A stretch of 32,498 nucleotides of DNA from Lachnospiraceae bacterium (GTDB lineage Bacteria > Bacillota > Clostridia > Lachnospirales > Lachnospiraceae), in assembly GCA_016288825.1 (NCBI GenBank), contig JAEELH010000219.1, positions 1 through 32,498 of the forward strand. Reading direction: 5' to 3'. Both the position numbers and the translations under genes were made by a program. The notes beneath the pieces were generated by a model. That model was not told where the DNA came from, did not search any database, and saw only the letters and a list, made by a program, of their open reading frames with translations. This document shows positions 16,102 to 25,427 of the stretch, one piece after another; position 1 is the first letter of the stretch, and each line of letters opens with the position of its first letter.

Positions 16102-16785
16102 CTACTCTCCTGCATCAAACTTGTACCCCATACCCCAAATGGTATGGATGTACTCCCCGCATTCTCCTAACTTGCTGCGGAGTTTTTTTACATGTGTATC
16201 TATAGTCCTGGCATCTCCGAAATAATCGTAATCCCAAACACTTTCCAGGATCTGCTCTCTCGAAAGAGCGAGACCCCTGTTTTCCATAAAGTAAACCAGA
16301 AGATCAAATTCACGAACGGACAACTGAACCTCCCGGCCCGACACCGTAACCCGATGTGCTCCTTTGTCCACCGACAATTCTCCCTCGCTGAGGATATCCG
16401 CAGCGCTGCGGGGTGCAGTCGAATCGGAACGTTTGAGAATGGCCCGGATCCTTGCCACAAGAAGTTTGGGTGAAAAGGGTTTGGTAACGTAGTCATCCGC
16501 GCCGGCATCAAAACCGTTAAGAGCATCGATCTCGTCCGATCTGGCAGTCAGCATTATAACCGGAACATCAGACTTACTCCTGATCTCCCGAAGTACCTCG
16601 TATCCGTTTTTTACGGGCATCATCACGTCCAGAACAATTAGTCCGATATCAGACTCTGCTGCAAATATATCCAAGGCACTCTGGCCGTCTCCTGCCTCAA
16701 GGACCTCATACCCGTCCCTGACCAGGAAATCACGGATCAACTTTCGCATCCGCATCTCATCATCAACTACCAGTATTTTCTCCAA
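16102..16785 (-). CDS. OmpR/PhoB-type response regulator
   Basis: The 227-residue regulator has a receiver domain (1-118) with the acidic pair Asp8-Asp9, phospho-acceptor Asp53, Thr80 and Lys102. A winged-helix DNA-binding domain (about 134-225) follows, with the recognition region RTIDTHVKKLRSKL and the wing IWGMGYKF. The start is TTG at 16785, with GGAGG at 9 nt, and it overlaps the upstream coiled-coil protein gene by 23 nt. It pairs with the histidine kinase encoded after the L,D-transpeptidase. That transpeptidase, lying between the two, is the obvious candidate for part of the response, but no binding site can be named. Confidence 0.95.
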   Translation of the reverse strand: MEKILVVDDEMRMRKLIRDFLVRDGYEVLEAGDGQSALDIFAAESDIGLIVLDVMMPVKNGYEVLREIRSKSDVPVIMLTARSDEIDALNGFDAGADDYVTKPFSPKLLVARIRAILKRSDSTAPRSAADILSEGELSVDKGAHRVTVSGREVQLSVREFDLLVYFMENRGLALSREQILESVWDYDYFGDARTIDTHVKKLRSKLGECGEYIHTIWGMGYKFDAGE

Positions 16786-17371
16786 GGGTACTATCCTCCG
16801 TATCCTGTTGGATCATCAATTCATTTTCCCTGGCCCTGATCTGCTTTTCTCTCTGATCCAACTGTTGCTGCCAGGAAGCATATTCGTTTTCGACCTGCTG
16901 CTTGTAATTCAGGATAGTGGTCATATTGGATGTCATTCCGATAACTATCATGACCACCACAGCCAGCGCAAGAATAGCGCTTACAACTACAGATGCCCTG
17001 AACTTATCCCGATAATCATTCCTGTCTTTAATGCTTTCTTTTCTTGATCTGCGATTACCGTCACTTTCGATCTTGCTGCCCTCCGGAATAATGGGATCCG
17101 CATAAATGGGATCTACAAGGGTTTCCGGTATCTGCGGCTTGTTCTGAAGATATCTCTGAAGATCATGAAGAAAAGCTGTACCGACAGCAGTATGGAAAAC
17201 CTTTTGATGGACCAACTTTTGATACACGGAAAGAACGGTTTCCGGTTTGTTGTAATCAATCTGGCCCTGAAGGTAATTTACGGCATTCTCTTCCTTTAGT
17301 GCCATATCGATCATGGCGCTGTCGGAAAAAGCAAAGCCACTAATTATCTGAGTATTTTTATCATCTGCCAT
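16763..17371 (-). CDS. Uncharacterised membrane protein with C-terminal coiled coil
   Basis: This protein has 202 residues from the ATG at 17371, which has AGGTGA at about 5 nt; an in-frame ATG 21 nt upstream lacks a good ribosome site. The N-terminal 80 residues look helical and soluble. A Pro-rich and then basic linker (RRSRKESIKDR) follows. One membrane helix lies at about 126-148, and then a Gln/Glu/Arg coiled coil at about 152-190 (YASWQQQLDQREKQIRAREN). The coiled coil would face outward if the basic linker is cytosolic. I recognise no family. It lies between the HD-GYP receptor and the response regulator, overlapping the latter by 23 nt, so it may belong to the same signalling unit. 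Confidence 0.8.
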   Translation of the reverse strand: MADDKNTQIISGFAFSDSAMIDMALKEENAVNYLQGQIDYNKPETVLSVYQKLVHQKVFHTAVGTAFLHDLQRYLQNKPQIPETLVDPIYADPIIPEGSKIESDGNRRSRKESIKDRNDYRDKFRASVVVSAILALAVVVMIVIGMTSNMTTILNYKQQVENEYASWQQQLDQREKQIRARENELMIQQDTEDSTLGENTGS

Positions 17372-17398
17372 ATCATCACCTGAATGCCTCATGGGCTT

Positions 17399-20365
17399 CT
17401 ACTTTACCTTATCCGCACCAAGTGCTCCCTCCTGCGCCAGCTCAACCAGGCTTTCAACCACCTCTTTGTTAAGCTGGGTGCCTCCTACACGTCTGATCTC
17501 TGAAATAACCTCCTCCAGAGGCATCTTTTTACGATAGGGTCTGGTAGAATACATGGCGTCAAAAGTATCTGCCACTGCAATAAGCTGTGCCACCATGGGG
17601 ATATCATCACCTGACAATCCCTGAGGGTAGCCCTTGCCGTCAAGATGCTCATGGTGGTAACCTGCCCCAAGAGCAAGATCCGGATCTATATCTATCTCCT
17701 TAAGGATCTCGTAACCCTTGGAAGTATGCTCCTTCATGATCTTATATTCTTCATCATTAAGAGCCTCCGGTTTGTTGAGGATCTCATCCGGAATGGTTAT
17801 CTTACCTATGTCATGAAGAAGTGCGATATTGTATATCCTCTGGATCTCATCATCGGAATATCCCAGCTTTTTAGCCAGAAGTTTGGTATACTTTGCCACC
17901 CTGAAACTGTGACCGTTGGTGTACCTGTCCTTAAAGTCGATGGCCTTAGCGAAAGCACGTACAACCGAGTTCAAAGTCTTCTGTGTTTCCTTCTGCTTTC
18001 TCTCAAGAGCCTCTGTACGCCTCTTGATATAGTTCTTGATGATAAAGTAAGCAATGATCGCAAGCACTACCAACATTACCACATAGAACCATATATGCTC
18101 CCAGAATGCCTTCTTTTTGATTATGGTGATGTAAAGTTCACTCCAGACATCCTCTGTGATAGGATCGATGGTAGCCAGATGGTAGGTATACTTTCCTCCG
18201 GAAAGGTTGGTATAATTCACGGGACCAAGTTCTCTCCTGGTAACCCGGGTCGGCTCCTCATCAAATCCTTCCAGCTGATAAGAGATGGCCGGATTGTTGA
18301 GTGAAAAGGTCAGTGCATATCCATTGACAATGACACGCTTTGCGCTGGACGGTATGGTAACCTTGCCCTTGCCGGACTCATCATACTTGACCTCGTAATG
18401 CTCTCCATCTACCTCCACATAGGGAACGGTAAGCTTGACCTGATCCTCCCCGATGGAATACTTCGTCACATTAAAACTGCATACGCCGTTAGTTCCGGAA
18501 ATATAGACGGTACCATCCTCGTCCATATAATTACGGGAGTTGGCGGTAGTCACGTAAGGAAGTCCGTTTTCGGAATTGAAAATGGTATAATCGATCTCTT
18601 CATTGTCAAGCATCTGCTGGGCGTCAACCCTGTAGATACCGGCGCTGGAAAGAACCCAAAGGTCTCCCATACGGCCCTCGAAAAGATCAAAGTTATTGGA
18701 ATATGGATAGTTCTTGATACTGGTGATAACTCCGTCCTTGTAATAAGCAATGGAATTACTTGTAATGATCCAGTAAATTCCCTCTCTCTGGGAATCCTTT
18801 TTCACTCTAAGTATGACTTCGGACTCGAGTCCGTCCTCCATACCGTAGTGTTTGATCTCATTTTCCTTATAAAGATAAAGACCGCCACCGTCACTACCCA
18901 TAAGGATAGAACCGTCATCGGTCTGACAGATAGTAAGTATCTCCGTATTGATGATACCATCCGAATAGTCCAGTTTATCTATAGTCTTGCCATCCTTAAC
19001 GAAGTAGATACCCTCGTTGGTTGACACAGCTATAGAACCGTCGCTAAGCTCACAACTGGTACGGACCTTTGTGGCATTCATCCCCGTCTTGGAATCATAG
19101 CAGGTGATGGTCCCGTCCTGGCTGTAGCAGACAAGACCGTACTCACTGTAGGTAGAAAGCAGGATATTACCCTTGGAATCCTTCTTGATGCTTCGGATAC
19201 GGATACCCTTAAGCATGTCAGTGAGTTCATTTTCCACAGTATCGGTCTCATTCCTTACAATAACAAGTCCGGTATCGGTCCCCAGATACAGCAGATCATC
19301 AAACATACATGTGGTATTGACCACCATCCCCGGAAGGGCTGCACTTCGGCTTATGTCCGTAAAGATACTCTTTGTTATTTTCATAACTCCCTGACGGGAT
19401 GAAGCAAACCAGTAGTTTCCCTCGTAGTCCACCATCATATCGTCAACGGAATTATTGATATCGACTTTTTCAAGTTTTTTGCAAAGGCCCCTGCTGTCCA
19501 CATATCCAATACCGCTGTCAGAGCATACCCAGAGCATGCCTTCAGCCTGACGGAGGGCCTTGATATAACTAAGCTCTCCTGTAGTGTATGTGGAATGTGT
19601 AGCCATCCCTACGGTGATATCACCGTAGATTATGGTATTGCCCTCTGTTCCCAGGTAGACAAATCCAACTCTGTCGGGATCCGGCTCAATACAGGTCACA
19701 TTGCCTATACCCAGCGGAGTATCGTCGTAACACTCTACCATAGCGTTATCTTTGACATAGAAAAAATGCCCATCGGTAGTAACGCCGTAGATTATACCCT
19801 CGCTGTCGTTTTTGATCTCATATACGAAATCATCATGCAGACTACCATCAGGCATATCATGGAGCTGCATGTCAGGATCGATGTAATAGAGTCCCTGAGT
19901 TGTGGCAAGATAGATATTGCCCCGATCATCCTCTGCAATGGAACGAACGGACGCACTACGAAGGCCGTCCGATTTAGAGAAAAACTGAAATTCCTCTCCA
20001 ACCTTGACCGCCGCTCCACCGTCGTTGGTACCTATCCAGAGTCTGTCCTTTGAGTCCACATACAGACTTACGACACTGGATATTCCCTGAGACGAATCAT
20101 ATCTGTAAAACTCATTGCCGTCATATCTTACAAGACCACTGTAGCTTCCGATCCAGATAAATCCATCCTTACTCTGGACCACTGCATTGGCCTCGGAAGT
20201 GGGCAGACCTATACTGCTGTCATACAGTACAGATGTCTGTCCAAGTTCAAGACCTGTTACATCACGCATCGGCTCCTTTGCAAAGCTTCCAATGACTCCC
20301 ACAAGAAGCCCTATTATCATGGCGATGACAAGTGCCAGTGCAATGATCCTGTTGCGCTTTTTCAT
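17399..20365 (-). CDS. Membrane receptor: Reg_prop propeller, Y_Y_Y domain and HD-GYP phosphodiesterase
   Basis: The 988-residue receptor has an N-terminal signal or anchor (about 7-28). Many roughly 45-residue propeller repeats follow, of the two-component-regulator type (for example VSLYVDSKDRLWIGTNDGG), running to about residue 640. A Y_Y_Y-type beta domain covers about 685-755 and a membrane helix about 755-777. A short helical linker leads to a cytosolic HD-GYP domain (about 800-980). The catalytic motifs are intact: HDIGK at 851-855 and HHEHLDGKGYP at 904-914. Complete HD-GYP domains hydrolyse cyclic-di-GMP or related dinucleotides. Such propellers are better known fused to histidine kinases or GGDEF domains. 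It starts 14 nt after pta. The ligand is unknown; polysaccharide breakdown products are the usual guess for Reg_prop sensors. Confidence 0.92.
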   Translation of the reverse strand: MKKRNRIIALALVIAMIIGLLVGVIGSFAKEPMRDVTGLELGQTSVLYDSSIGLPTSEANAVVQSKDGFIWIGSYSGLVRYDGNEFYRYDSSQGISSVVSLYVDSKDRLWIGTNDGGAAVKVGEEFQFFSKSDGLRSASVRSIAEDDRGNIYLATTQGLYYIDPDMQLHDMPDGSLHDDFVYEIKNDSEGIIYGVTTDGHFFYVKDNAMVECYDDTPLGIGNVTCIEPDPDRVGFVYLGTEGNTIIYGDITVGMATHSTYTTGELSYIKALRQAEGMLWVCSDSGIGYVDSRGLCKKLEKVDINNSVDDMMVDYEGNYWFASSRQGVMKITKSIFTDISRSAALPGMVVNTTCMFDDLLYLGTDTGLVIVRNETDTVENELTDMLKGIRIRSIKKDSKGNILLSTYSEYGLVCYSQDGTITCYDSKTGMNATKVRTSCELSDGSIAVSTNEGIYFVKDGKTIDKLDYSDGIINTEILTICQTDDGSILMGSDGGGLYLYKENEIKHYGMEDGLESEVILRVKKDSQREGIYWIITSNSIAYYKDGVITSIKNYPYSNNFDLFEGRMGDLWVLSSAGIYRVDAQQMLDNEEIDYTIFNSENGLPYVTTANSRNYMDEDGTVYISGTNGVCSFNVTKYSIGEDQVKLTVPYVEVDGEHYEVKYDESGKGKVTIPSSAKRVIVNGYALTFSLNNPAISYQLEGFDEEPTRVTRRELGPVNYTNLSGGKYTYHLATIDPITEDVWSELYITIIKKKAFWEHIWFYVVMLVVLAIIAYFIIKNYIKRRTEALERKQKETQKTLNSVVRAFAKAIDFKDRYTNGHSFRVAKYTKLLAKKLGYSDDEIQRIYNIALLHDIGKITIPDEILNKPEALNDEEYKIMKEHTSKGYEILKEIDIDPDLALGAGYHHEHLDGKGYPQGLSGDDIPMVAQLIAVADTFDAMYSTRPYRKKMPLEEVISEIRRVGGTQLNKEVVESLVELAQEGALGADKVK

Positions 20366-20379
20366 AACGGAACCGCCCT

Positions 20380-21375
20380 TCAGTCCTCAATAGCAAGTGC
20401 TGCAGTAATAATAGCCATGGAATAAACCTCGATGGCGTTACATCCTCTGGAAAGATCATTGATGGATGCGTTAAGTCCCAAAAGGATGGGGCCGTAAGCA
20501 TCGAAATGACCCATACGCTGTGCTGCCTTATATCCGATATTTCCTGCATTGATATCAGGGAAGATAAAGGTATTGGCATGACCTGCCACATCTGATCCGG
20601 GGCACTTTGTACGTGCAACCCTGGGTGAAACCGCTGCATCGAACTGCATCTCACCATCGATGGGAAGATCCGGGTACTTTGCCTTAGCCTTGACTGTTGC
20701 GTTTCTCATCTTGTCAACGGTAGGTCCCTTGCCTGATCCGTAGGTAGAGTATGAAAGAAAAGCTACCTTGGGATCGATTCCGAATACACGGGCACAGTTA
20801 GCTGCCTCACCGCAGATCTCAACAAGTTCATCTTCTGTAGGATCGATATTGATAGCGCAGTCTGCCATGGCAAGTACTTCGTTTTCACCTGTAGCTGACT
20901 GACGTACAAGGATGAAGCATGAAGACACGATGGAGTTGCCCGGCTTAGTCTTGATGAGCTGAAGTGCGGGACGAACTGTATCAGCAGTGGAATATGTAGC
21001 ACCGCCCAGAAGTGCCTGAGCCTCACCCATCTTCACCAGCATGGTTCCAAAATAATTTGTCTTGGAAAGGATGCCTCTTGCCTCCTCGGGTGTAACACCC
21101 TTGCTCTTACGAAGCTCACAGAAAAGCTCAACCATCTCGTCGAGTCTCTCATAAGTCTTAGGGTCGATAACCCTGGCACCACGGATATTGTATCCTGCCT
21201 CCTCTGCTGCAGCCTCGATCTCTGCCTGATCTCCCAGAAGGATAGGTGTAAGGAAACTGCTGGCAAGAAGACGGGAAGCCGCCTCAAGGATACGAGGATC
21301 GCTACCCTCTGTAAAAACGATTGTCTTAGGACTCTTCTTAAGACGCTGGATCATATCACCAAAACCAAATGACAT
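20380..21375 (-). CDS. pta: Phosphate acetyltransferase
   Basis: Pta interconverts acetyl-CoA and acetyl phosphate, feeding acetate formation and ATP gain in anaerobes. The 331-residue length is that of the short, single-domain clostridial form. The N-terminus has FTEGSDPRILEAASRLL, and the C-terminal half has YSTYGSGKG, DGEMQFDAAV and CPGSDVAGHANTFIFPD, which fit Pta better than phosphate butyryltransferase. Two ATGs are adjacent (21378, 21375). I use the second, because AAGG then lies 6 nt away. The gap of 51 nt to the CapA-like gene shows no clear promoter or terminator. ackA, its usual partner, is not next to it. Confidence 0.95.
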   Translation of the reverse strand: MSFGFGDMIQRLKKSPKTIVFTEGSDPRILEAASRLLASSFLTPILLGDQAEIEAAAEEAGYNIRGARVIDPKTYERLDEMVELFCELRKSKGVTPEEARGILSKTNYFGTMLVKMGEAQALLGGATYSTADTVRPALQLIKTKPGNSIVSSCFILVRQSATGENEVLAMADCAINIDPTEDELVEICGEAANCARVFGIDPKVAFLSYSTYGSGKGPTVDKMRNATVKAKAKYPDLPIDGEMQFDAAVSPRVARTKCPGSDVAGHANTFIFPDINAGNIGYKAAQRMGHFDAYGPILLGLNASINDLSRGCNAIEVYSMAIITAALAIED

Positions 21376-21426
21376 CATGTACCTTCTTTCTATGTGACGG
21401 CAAAAGCCGCGTTGATATGTGAAAAT

Positions 21427-22680
21427 TTATTGGGGAACCACCCTGCCGTTCTTTTTAACGGTGATCGTATCAGATAGTCCGTCAATGTATGAAAGGACCG
21501 CCTCTGCCTCATCACCCTGAAGGGCCGAAGTCTTGGCACTTCTGGCTTTTGCAGGCAAAAGAACATGCTTAAGACCGTCCTGGGTGGCAATGATCTTGAC
21601 TGCCGCCGTACGGTCAATGGTTTCATTGAATATAAAATTACCAAGGCTATAGTATATCATCTTTCCGTTGTATGATTCAACCCCTTGGAGGACGTGAGGA
21701 TGGGCGCCTATCACGGCATCTGCCCCCGCATCAATGAACTGATGCGCCATCGGTTGCTCGTATTCACGAAGATTGGTGGTGTGCTCCTGTCCCCAGTGAA
21801 CCATTACAAAAAGATAATCACATTCTTCCTTGGATTCCTTGATCTTTTGGATAAGATCTGTGGGATCGTAAGTAGTAAAAACTCCCGGAGTCTGATTATG
21901 GACATCCCAGGATACTACGGGAATAACCCTTGATGCTGCCAGAAAGCCGAACTTCATGCCTTCCTTTTCGATAACACAGAGTTGACTTGCTCTCTCGAAG
22001 CTGTCCCCTGCACCGATATACTCTACTCCCGCATCATCAAGAGTATCAAAGGTATCCGAAAGCGCATCCTTGCCAAAATCCAGAACGTGGTTGTTGGCAA
22101 GACCCGCTACATCCACGCCCATCTCATTGATAATGGATACGTACTTGGGATCCACCCGGAAAGTATACTGCTTGTCCGGAGCCTTGGTTCCTCTGGTGGA
22201 AAACGGAAACTCATGATTGACTGCAAGGATATCAGCCGATGTAAGTTTCCTTAGCATACGATCGTCAAGCACACCGCTGATGCCGCTGTTGTTATAATTA
22301 CGAAGTACGTAATCGGACAAAAGAACGTCTCCCGTAAAAATAAGGGAAACCTTAGGTTCCTCCGGTTCGGGCTCGGGCTCCTGTGCCACAGGTTCCTCTT
22401 CGCCCTGATCGGAAGTCTGCTCTAACTCTCCGGAATCCTCCGAAGGCTTTTGAGTTGCAGGTTCCTTCTCAGTCTTTGCTGACAGATTTTGTCTGAGATC
22501 GGACAAAGCTGTAAGAGCCTTTTCATCCCATCTGAAGCAGACACCCGCAGCGATCAATACTCCGATAACAAGCACAAGAAGGGTCAGCTTCACTGTATTT
22601 CCGCCGCCCCTCTTTTTATTCTGTTTTCTGTGGGTTCGATTAATACCCACTACTTTTCTGTCCTTTTCAGGAAAAATCAT
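21427..22680 (-). CDS. Membrane-anchored CapA-family (PGA_cap) protein
   Basis: The 417-residue protein has a basic N-terminus and one membrane helix (about 31-49). A Glu/Pro-rich linker (70-110) and a metallophosphoesterase-like CapA domain (about 110-390) follow. Visible motifs are FTGDVL (Asp118), AVNHEFPFS (Asn155-His156-Glu157), GLANNHVLDFG, VHWGQEH and GADAVIGAHPHV, which match the metal-binding set of the family. CapA proteins take part in poly-gamma-glutamate export in Bacillus, but most homologues have no assigned role. No capB or capC is nearby, so polyglutamate synthesis is not indicated. The start overlaps the aminotransferase stop (ATGA). Confidence 0.92.
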   Translation of the reverse strand: MIFPEKDRKVVGINRTHRKQNKKRGGGNTVKLTLLVLVIGVLIAAGVCFRWDEKALTALSDLRQNLSAKTEKEPATQKPSEDSGELEQTSDQGEEEPVAQEPEPEPEEPKVSLIFTGDVLLSDYVLRNYNNSGISGVLDDRMLRKLTSADILAVNHEFPFSTRGTKAPDKQYTFRVDPKYVSIINEMGVDVAGLANNHVLDFGKDALSDTFDTLDDAGVEYIGAGDSFERASQLCVIEKEGMKFGFLAASRVIPVVSWDVHNQTPGVFTTYDPTDLIQKIKESKEECDYLFVMVHWGQEHTTNLREYEQPMAHQFIDAGADAVIGAHPHVLQGVESYNGKMIYYSLGNFIFNETIDRTAAVKIIATQDGLKHVLLPAKARSAKTSALQGDEAEAVLSYIDGLSDTITVKKNGRVVPQ

Positions 22681-23954
22681 ATAAGCTTCTCCAAGGATAC
22701 GATCCTAACACAAAGTGTAAAGAGCTCAGCCGCAAGCTTAAGGTCATCAAGACTGGGATAAGTAGGAGCCACACGGATATTGGTATCCTTGGGATCCTTG
22801 CCATAAGGCCAGGTCGCTCCTGCTGTTGTCATGGTAACACCTGCCTTCTTGGCTCTTGATACGATCTCCTTAGCACAGCCTTCCATGCTTTCAAAACTGA
22901 TAAAGTAACCGCCTCTGGGCTTAGTCCACTCACCGATCTCCAGACCACCGAGGTTCTTTTCAAAGATCTCTTCAACCGCCTCAAACTTGGGACGAAGGAT
23001 ATTGGCGTGCTTTCTCATATGCTCTGTCAGATTGTGTATGTCTCCGAAGAATCTGACATGACGAAGCTGGTTAACCTTGTCGTGACCTATGGTCGCATAC
23101 TTAAGCTGCTTCTGGATATCCTCAAGATTGTTGGGAGAGGTTGCAAGAGCTGCAATACCGCTGCCCGGGAAGGTGATCTTGGAGGTTGATGCAAACTTGT
23201 AAACCAGATCGGGGTTACCTGCACGCTTGCACTCTGCAAGGATCTCAATAAGATAATCCTGTTTGTCATCATAAAGATGATGTACACCGTAAGCATTGTC
23301 CCAGAAAATACGGAAATCAGATGCCTTGGGCTTAAGACGTGCAAATCTGCGTACCGTCTCATCCGAATAAGAATAACCCTGAGGATTGGAATACTTGGGA
23401 ACGCACCAGATACCCTTGATGGTCTCATCCTCTGCAACAAGCTTTTCAACCATGTCCATATCCGGACCTTCGCTTGTCATGGGAACCGGTATCATCTTGA
23501 TACCGAAATACTCGGTCATGGCAAAATGTCTGTCGTATCCCGGTGAAGGGCAGAGAAACTTGACCTCATCCAACTTGCACCAGGGTGTATTGCCCATGAT
23601 ACCATGTGTAAATGCCCTTGAAAGGGTATCATACATAACATTGAGGGATGAGTTACCGTAGATTATGATATTATCCGGATGGTTCTCCATCATATCTCCG
23701 ATCAGTACCTTAGCCTCATGGATTCCGGAAAGGACTCCGTAATTACGGCAATCGGTGCCATCCTCACAAGTCAGATCCACTGAAGAACTGAGAACATCCA
23801 TCATTCCCATGGACAGATCAAGCTGCTCAATACAAGGCTTTCCCCTGCTCATATCAAGTGAAAGTTCCTTGGCCTGAAACTTCTTGTATTCCTGCATCAG
23901 ACTCGCAAGCTCTGCCTTAAGTTCCTTTTTGTCCATCTGTACGTATGGCTTCAT
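22677..23954 (-). CDS. Class Ic aspartate aminotransferase-like PLP enzyme
   Basis: The 425-residue protein belongs to fold type I PLP aminotransferases of the Asp_aminotransf (PF12897) group. That group includes the aspartate aminotransferase of Corynebacterium. It has SRGKPCIEQLDLS near residue 36, PSPGYDRHF at 136-144, the cofactor Asp219 and Tyr222 in DNAYGVHHL, and the PLP Lys259 in FASTSKITFPGSG. The probable reaction is transfer between aspartate and 2-oxoglutarate. I use the ATG at 23954, where AAGGAGG lies 5 nt away, instead of an in-frame upstream start. It is placed in the purine operon, where aspartate is a nitrogen donor for PurC and PurA. Substrate choice is inferred from family, not proven. 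Confidence 0.88.
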   Translation of the reverse strand: MKPYVQMDKKELKAELASLMQEYKKFQAKELSLDMSRGKPCIEQLDLSMGMMDVLSSSVDLTCEDGTDCRNYGVLSGIHEAKVLIGDMMENHPDNIIIYGNSSLNVMYDTLSRAFTHGIMGNTPWCKLDEVKFLCPSPGYDRHFAMTEYFGIKMIPVPMTSEGPDMDMVEKLVAEDETIKGIWCVPKYSNPQGYSYSDETVRRFARLKPKASDFRIFWDNAYGVHHLYDDKQDYLIEILAECKRAGNPDLVYKFASTSKITFPGSGIAALATSPNNLEDIQKQLKYATIGHDKVNQLRHVRFFGDIHNLTEHMRKHANILRPKFEAVEEIFEKNLGGLEIGEWTKPRGGYFISFESMEGCAKEIVSRAKKAGVTMTTAGATWPYGKDPKDTNIRVAPTYPSLDDLKLAAELFTLCVRIVSLEKLI

Positions 23955-23964
23955 CTCATCCTCC

Positions 23965-24150
23965 TTAAACAAACGTGTTACTTTCCGGGTCATACTCATA
24001 ACCTATGGATCCCAATATCTGCTTGATCTCATCGACACTCATGCCGGACTTACCGGCAAGCATCTCAAGGTTGGGTTCCTTGTCCCGCAGCTGCATATTC
24101 ACAACAGAAAGCAGCATTGCCGGGTCTCTTGGAAGATCCAGTGACGACAT
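23965..24150 (-). CDS. DUF4250-type small protein
   Basis: The product is 61 residues from the ATG at 24150. AGGAGG lies 7 nt upstream inside purD, and the ATG overlaps the purD stop as TGATG. The GTG directly before it is too close to the ribosome site. The pattern LPRDPAMLLSVVNMQLRD followed by MSVDEIKQILGSIGYEYD matches my memory of DUF4250, a small helix-turn-helix-like family of Firmicutes of unknown function. The C-terminal half could be a degenerate HTH. The protein is cytosolic and has no cysteines. It sits between purD and the aminotransferase with no room for its own promoter. Confidence 0.82.
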   Translation of the reverse strand: MSSLDLPRDPAMLLSVVNMQLRDKEPNLEMLAGKSGMSVDEIKQILGSIGYEYDPESNTFV

Positions 24151-25427
24151 CACTCCACCTCCTCGATAGCTTTTCCGATATCGGACCTCATATACTTATT
24201 ATCAAAGGATACCCACTTTGTTGCCTCGTAAGCATTTTTGCGGGCTGTAGTAAGATCTGATCCCAGTGCGGTAACACCGAGAACTCTTCCTCCATTGGTT
24301 ACAATCTGTCCGGAATCGGACTTTGCAGTTCCGGCATGGAAGCAGAAGTACTCCTTCTCATCAAACTTATCAAGTCCCTCTATGGGGAATCCCTTTTCGT
24401 ACTTAACAGGATATCCGTCACTTGCAAGGACTACGCAGACTGCCGCATTATCCTCAAACTCCACTGGAACCTCTGAAAGACGTCCGTCAACACAGGCCTC
24501 CATGATATCGATAATGTCTCCCTTGAGTCTGGGAAGAACTACCTGAGCCTCGGGATCTCCGAACCTGCAATTGTATTCCAGAACCTTGGGTCCCTCAGGT
24601 GTAAGCATAAGGCCAAAGAAGATAACTCCCTTGAAAGCCCTGCCCTCAGATGCCATAGCATCCACAGTAGCCTGATAAATGTGTTCCTTACAAAAAGCAT
24701 CCACCTCATCAGTGTAAAAAGGCGAAGGAGAAAAGGTTCCCATACCTCCGGTATTAAGACCCGTATCTCCGTCTCCAGCCCTCTTGTGATCCTGGGCAGA
24801 ACTCATAATCTTGATGGTCTTGCCGTCACAGAATGAAAGAACGGATACCTCACGGCCTGTCATAAACTCCTCTATGACCATGCGATTGCCGGCGTCACCA
24901 AACTTTTTATCCTGCATGATCTCTTTTACGCCGTCCAAAGCCTCCTGTTCATTCTGGCAGATAAGAACGCCCTTACCGAGAGCAAGACCGTCGGCTTTCA
25001 ATACCACCGGATACTTAGACTCATTTTTAAGGTAAGCTATTGCTGAGTCCGCATCATCAAAAGTCTCATATCCCGCTGTGGGAATGTTGTACTTTTTCAT
25101 AAGTTCCTTGGAAAAAGCCTTGCTTCCCTCAAGGATAGCCGCATTTTCCCTGGGGCCGAAGGTTTTGATCCCGGCCTTTTCAAAACGATCAACGATGCCA
25201 CCCACCAACGGATCATCCATGCCGATGATTGCAAAGTCTATGGCTTCCTTCTTTGCAAAATCCACCAGACCGTCGAAATCCATGGCTTTGATGGGAACAC
25301 ACTCTGCAAGTGCCTCTATCCCGGCATTACCGGGTGCACAGTAAATCTTATCAACGCGTGGGCTGCGGGATACAGCCAGTGCGATCGCATGCTCTCTTCC
25401 GCCGCTTCCAACTATAAGTACTTTCAT
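24150..25427 (-). CDS. purD: Phosphoribosylamine-glycine ligase
   Basis: PurD joins glycine to phosphoribosylamine with ATP, the second step of purine synthesis. The 425 residues show the N-terminal GSGGREHA loop and the ATP-grasp core (VVLKADGLALGKGV and the VIEEFMTGREVSV strand). The substrate-binding GLNTGGMGTFSPSPF and EYNCRFGDPEAQV are also present, and the length matches the family. Its ATG overlaps the purN stop by 4 nt (ATGA), so the two are translationally coupled. There is no internal frameshift or missing motif. Confidence 0.98.
   Translation of the reverse strand: MKVLIVGSGGREHAIALAVSRSPRVDKIYCAPGNAGIEALAECVPIKAMDFDGLVDFAKKEAIDFAIIGMDDPLVGGIVDRFEKAGIKTFGPRENAAILEGSKAFSKELMKKYNIPTAGYETFDDADSAIAYLKNESKYPVVLKADGLALGKGVLICQNEQEALDGVKEIMQDKKFGDAGNRMVIEEFMTGREVSVLSFCDGKTIKIMSSAQDHKRAGDGDTGLNTGGMGTFSPSPFYTDEVDAFCKEHIYQATVDAMASEGRAFKGVIFFGLMLTPEGPKVLEYNCRFGDPEAQVVLPRLKGDIIDIMEACVDGRLSEVPVEFEDNAAVCVVLASDGYPVKYEKGFPIEGLDKFDEKEYFCFHAGTAKSDSGQIVTNGGRVLGVTALGSDLTTARKNAYEATKWVSFDNKYMRSDIGKAIEEVE

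Noticed and set aside
21379-21426. Terminator between the CapA-like gene and pta
   Set aside because: A short CGGC/GCCG stem is present but no T-run follows it.
21427-22680. Poly-gamma-glutamate capsule operon suggested by CapA
   Set aside because: No capB, capC or capE is in the window; a lone CapA-type protein does not indicate capsule synthesis.
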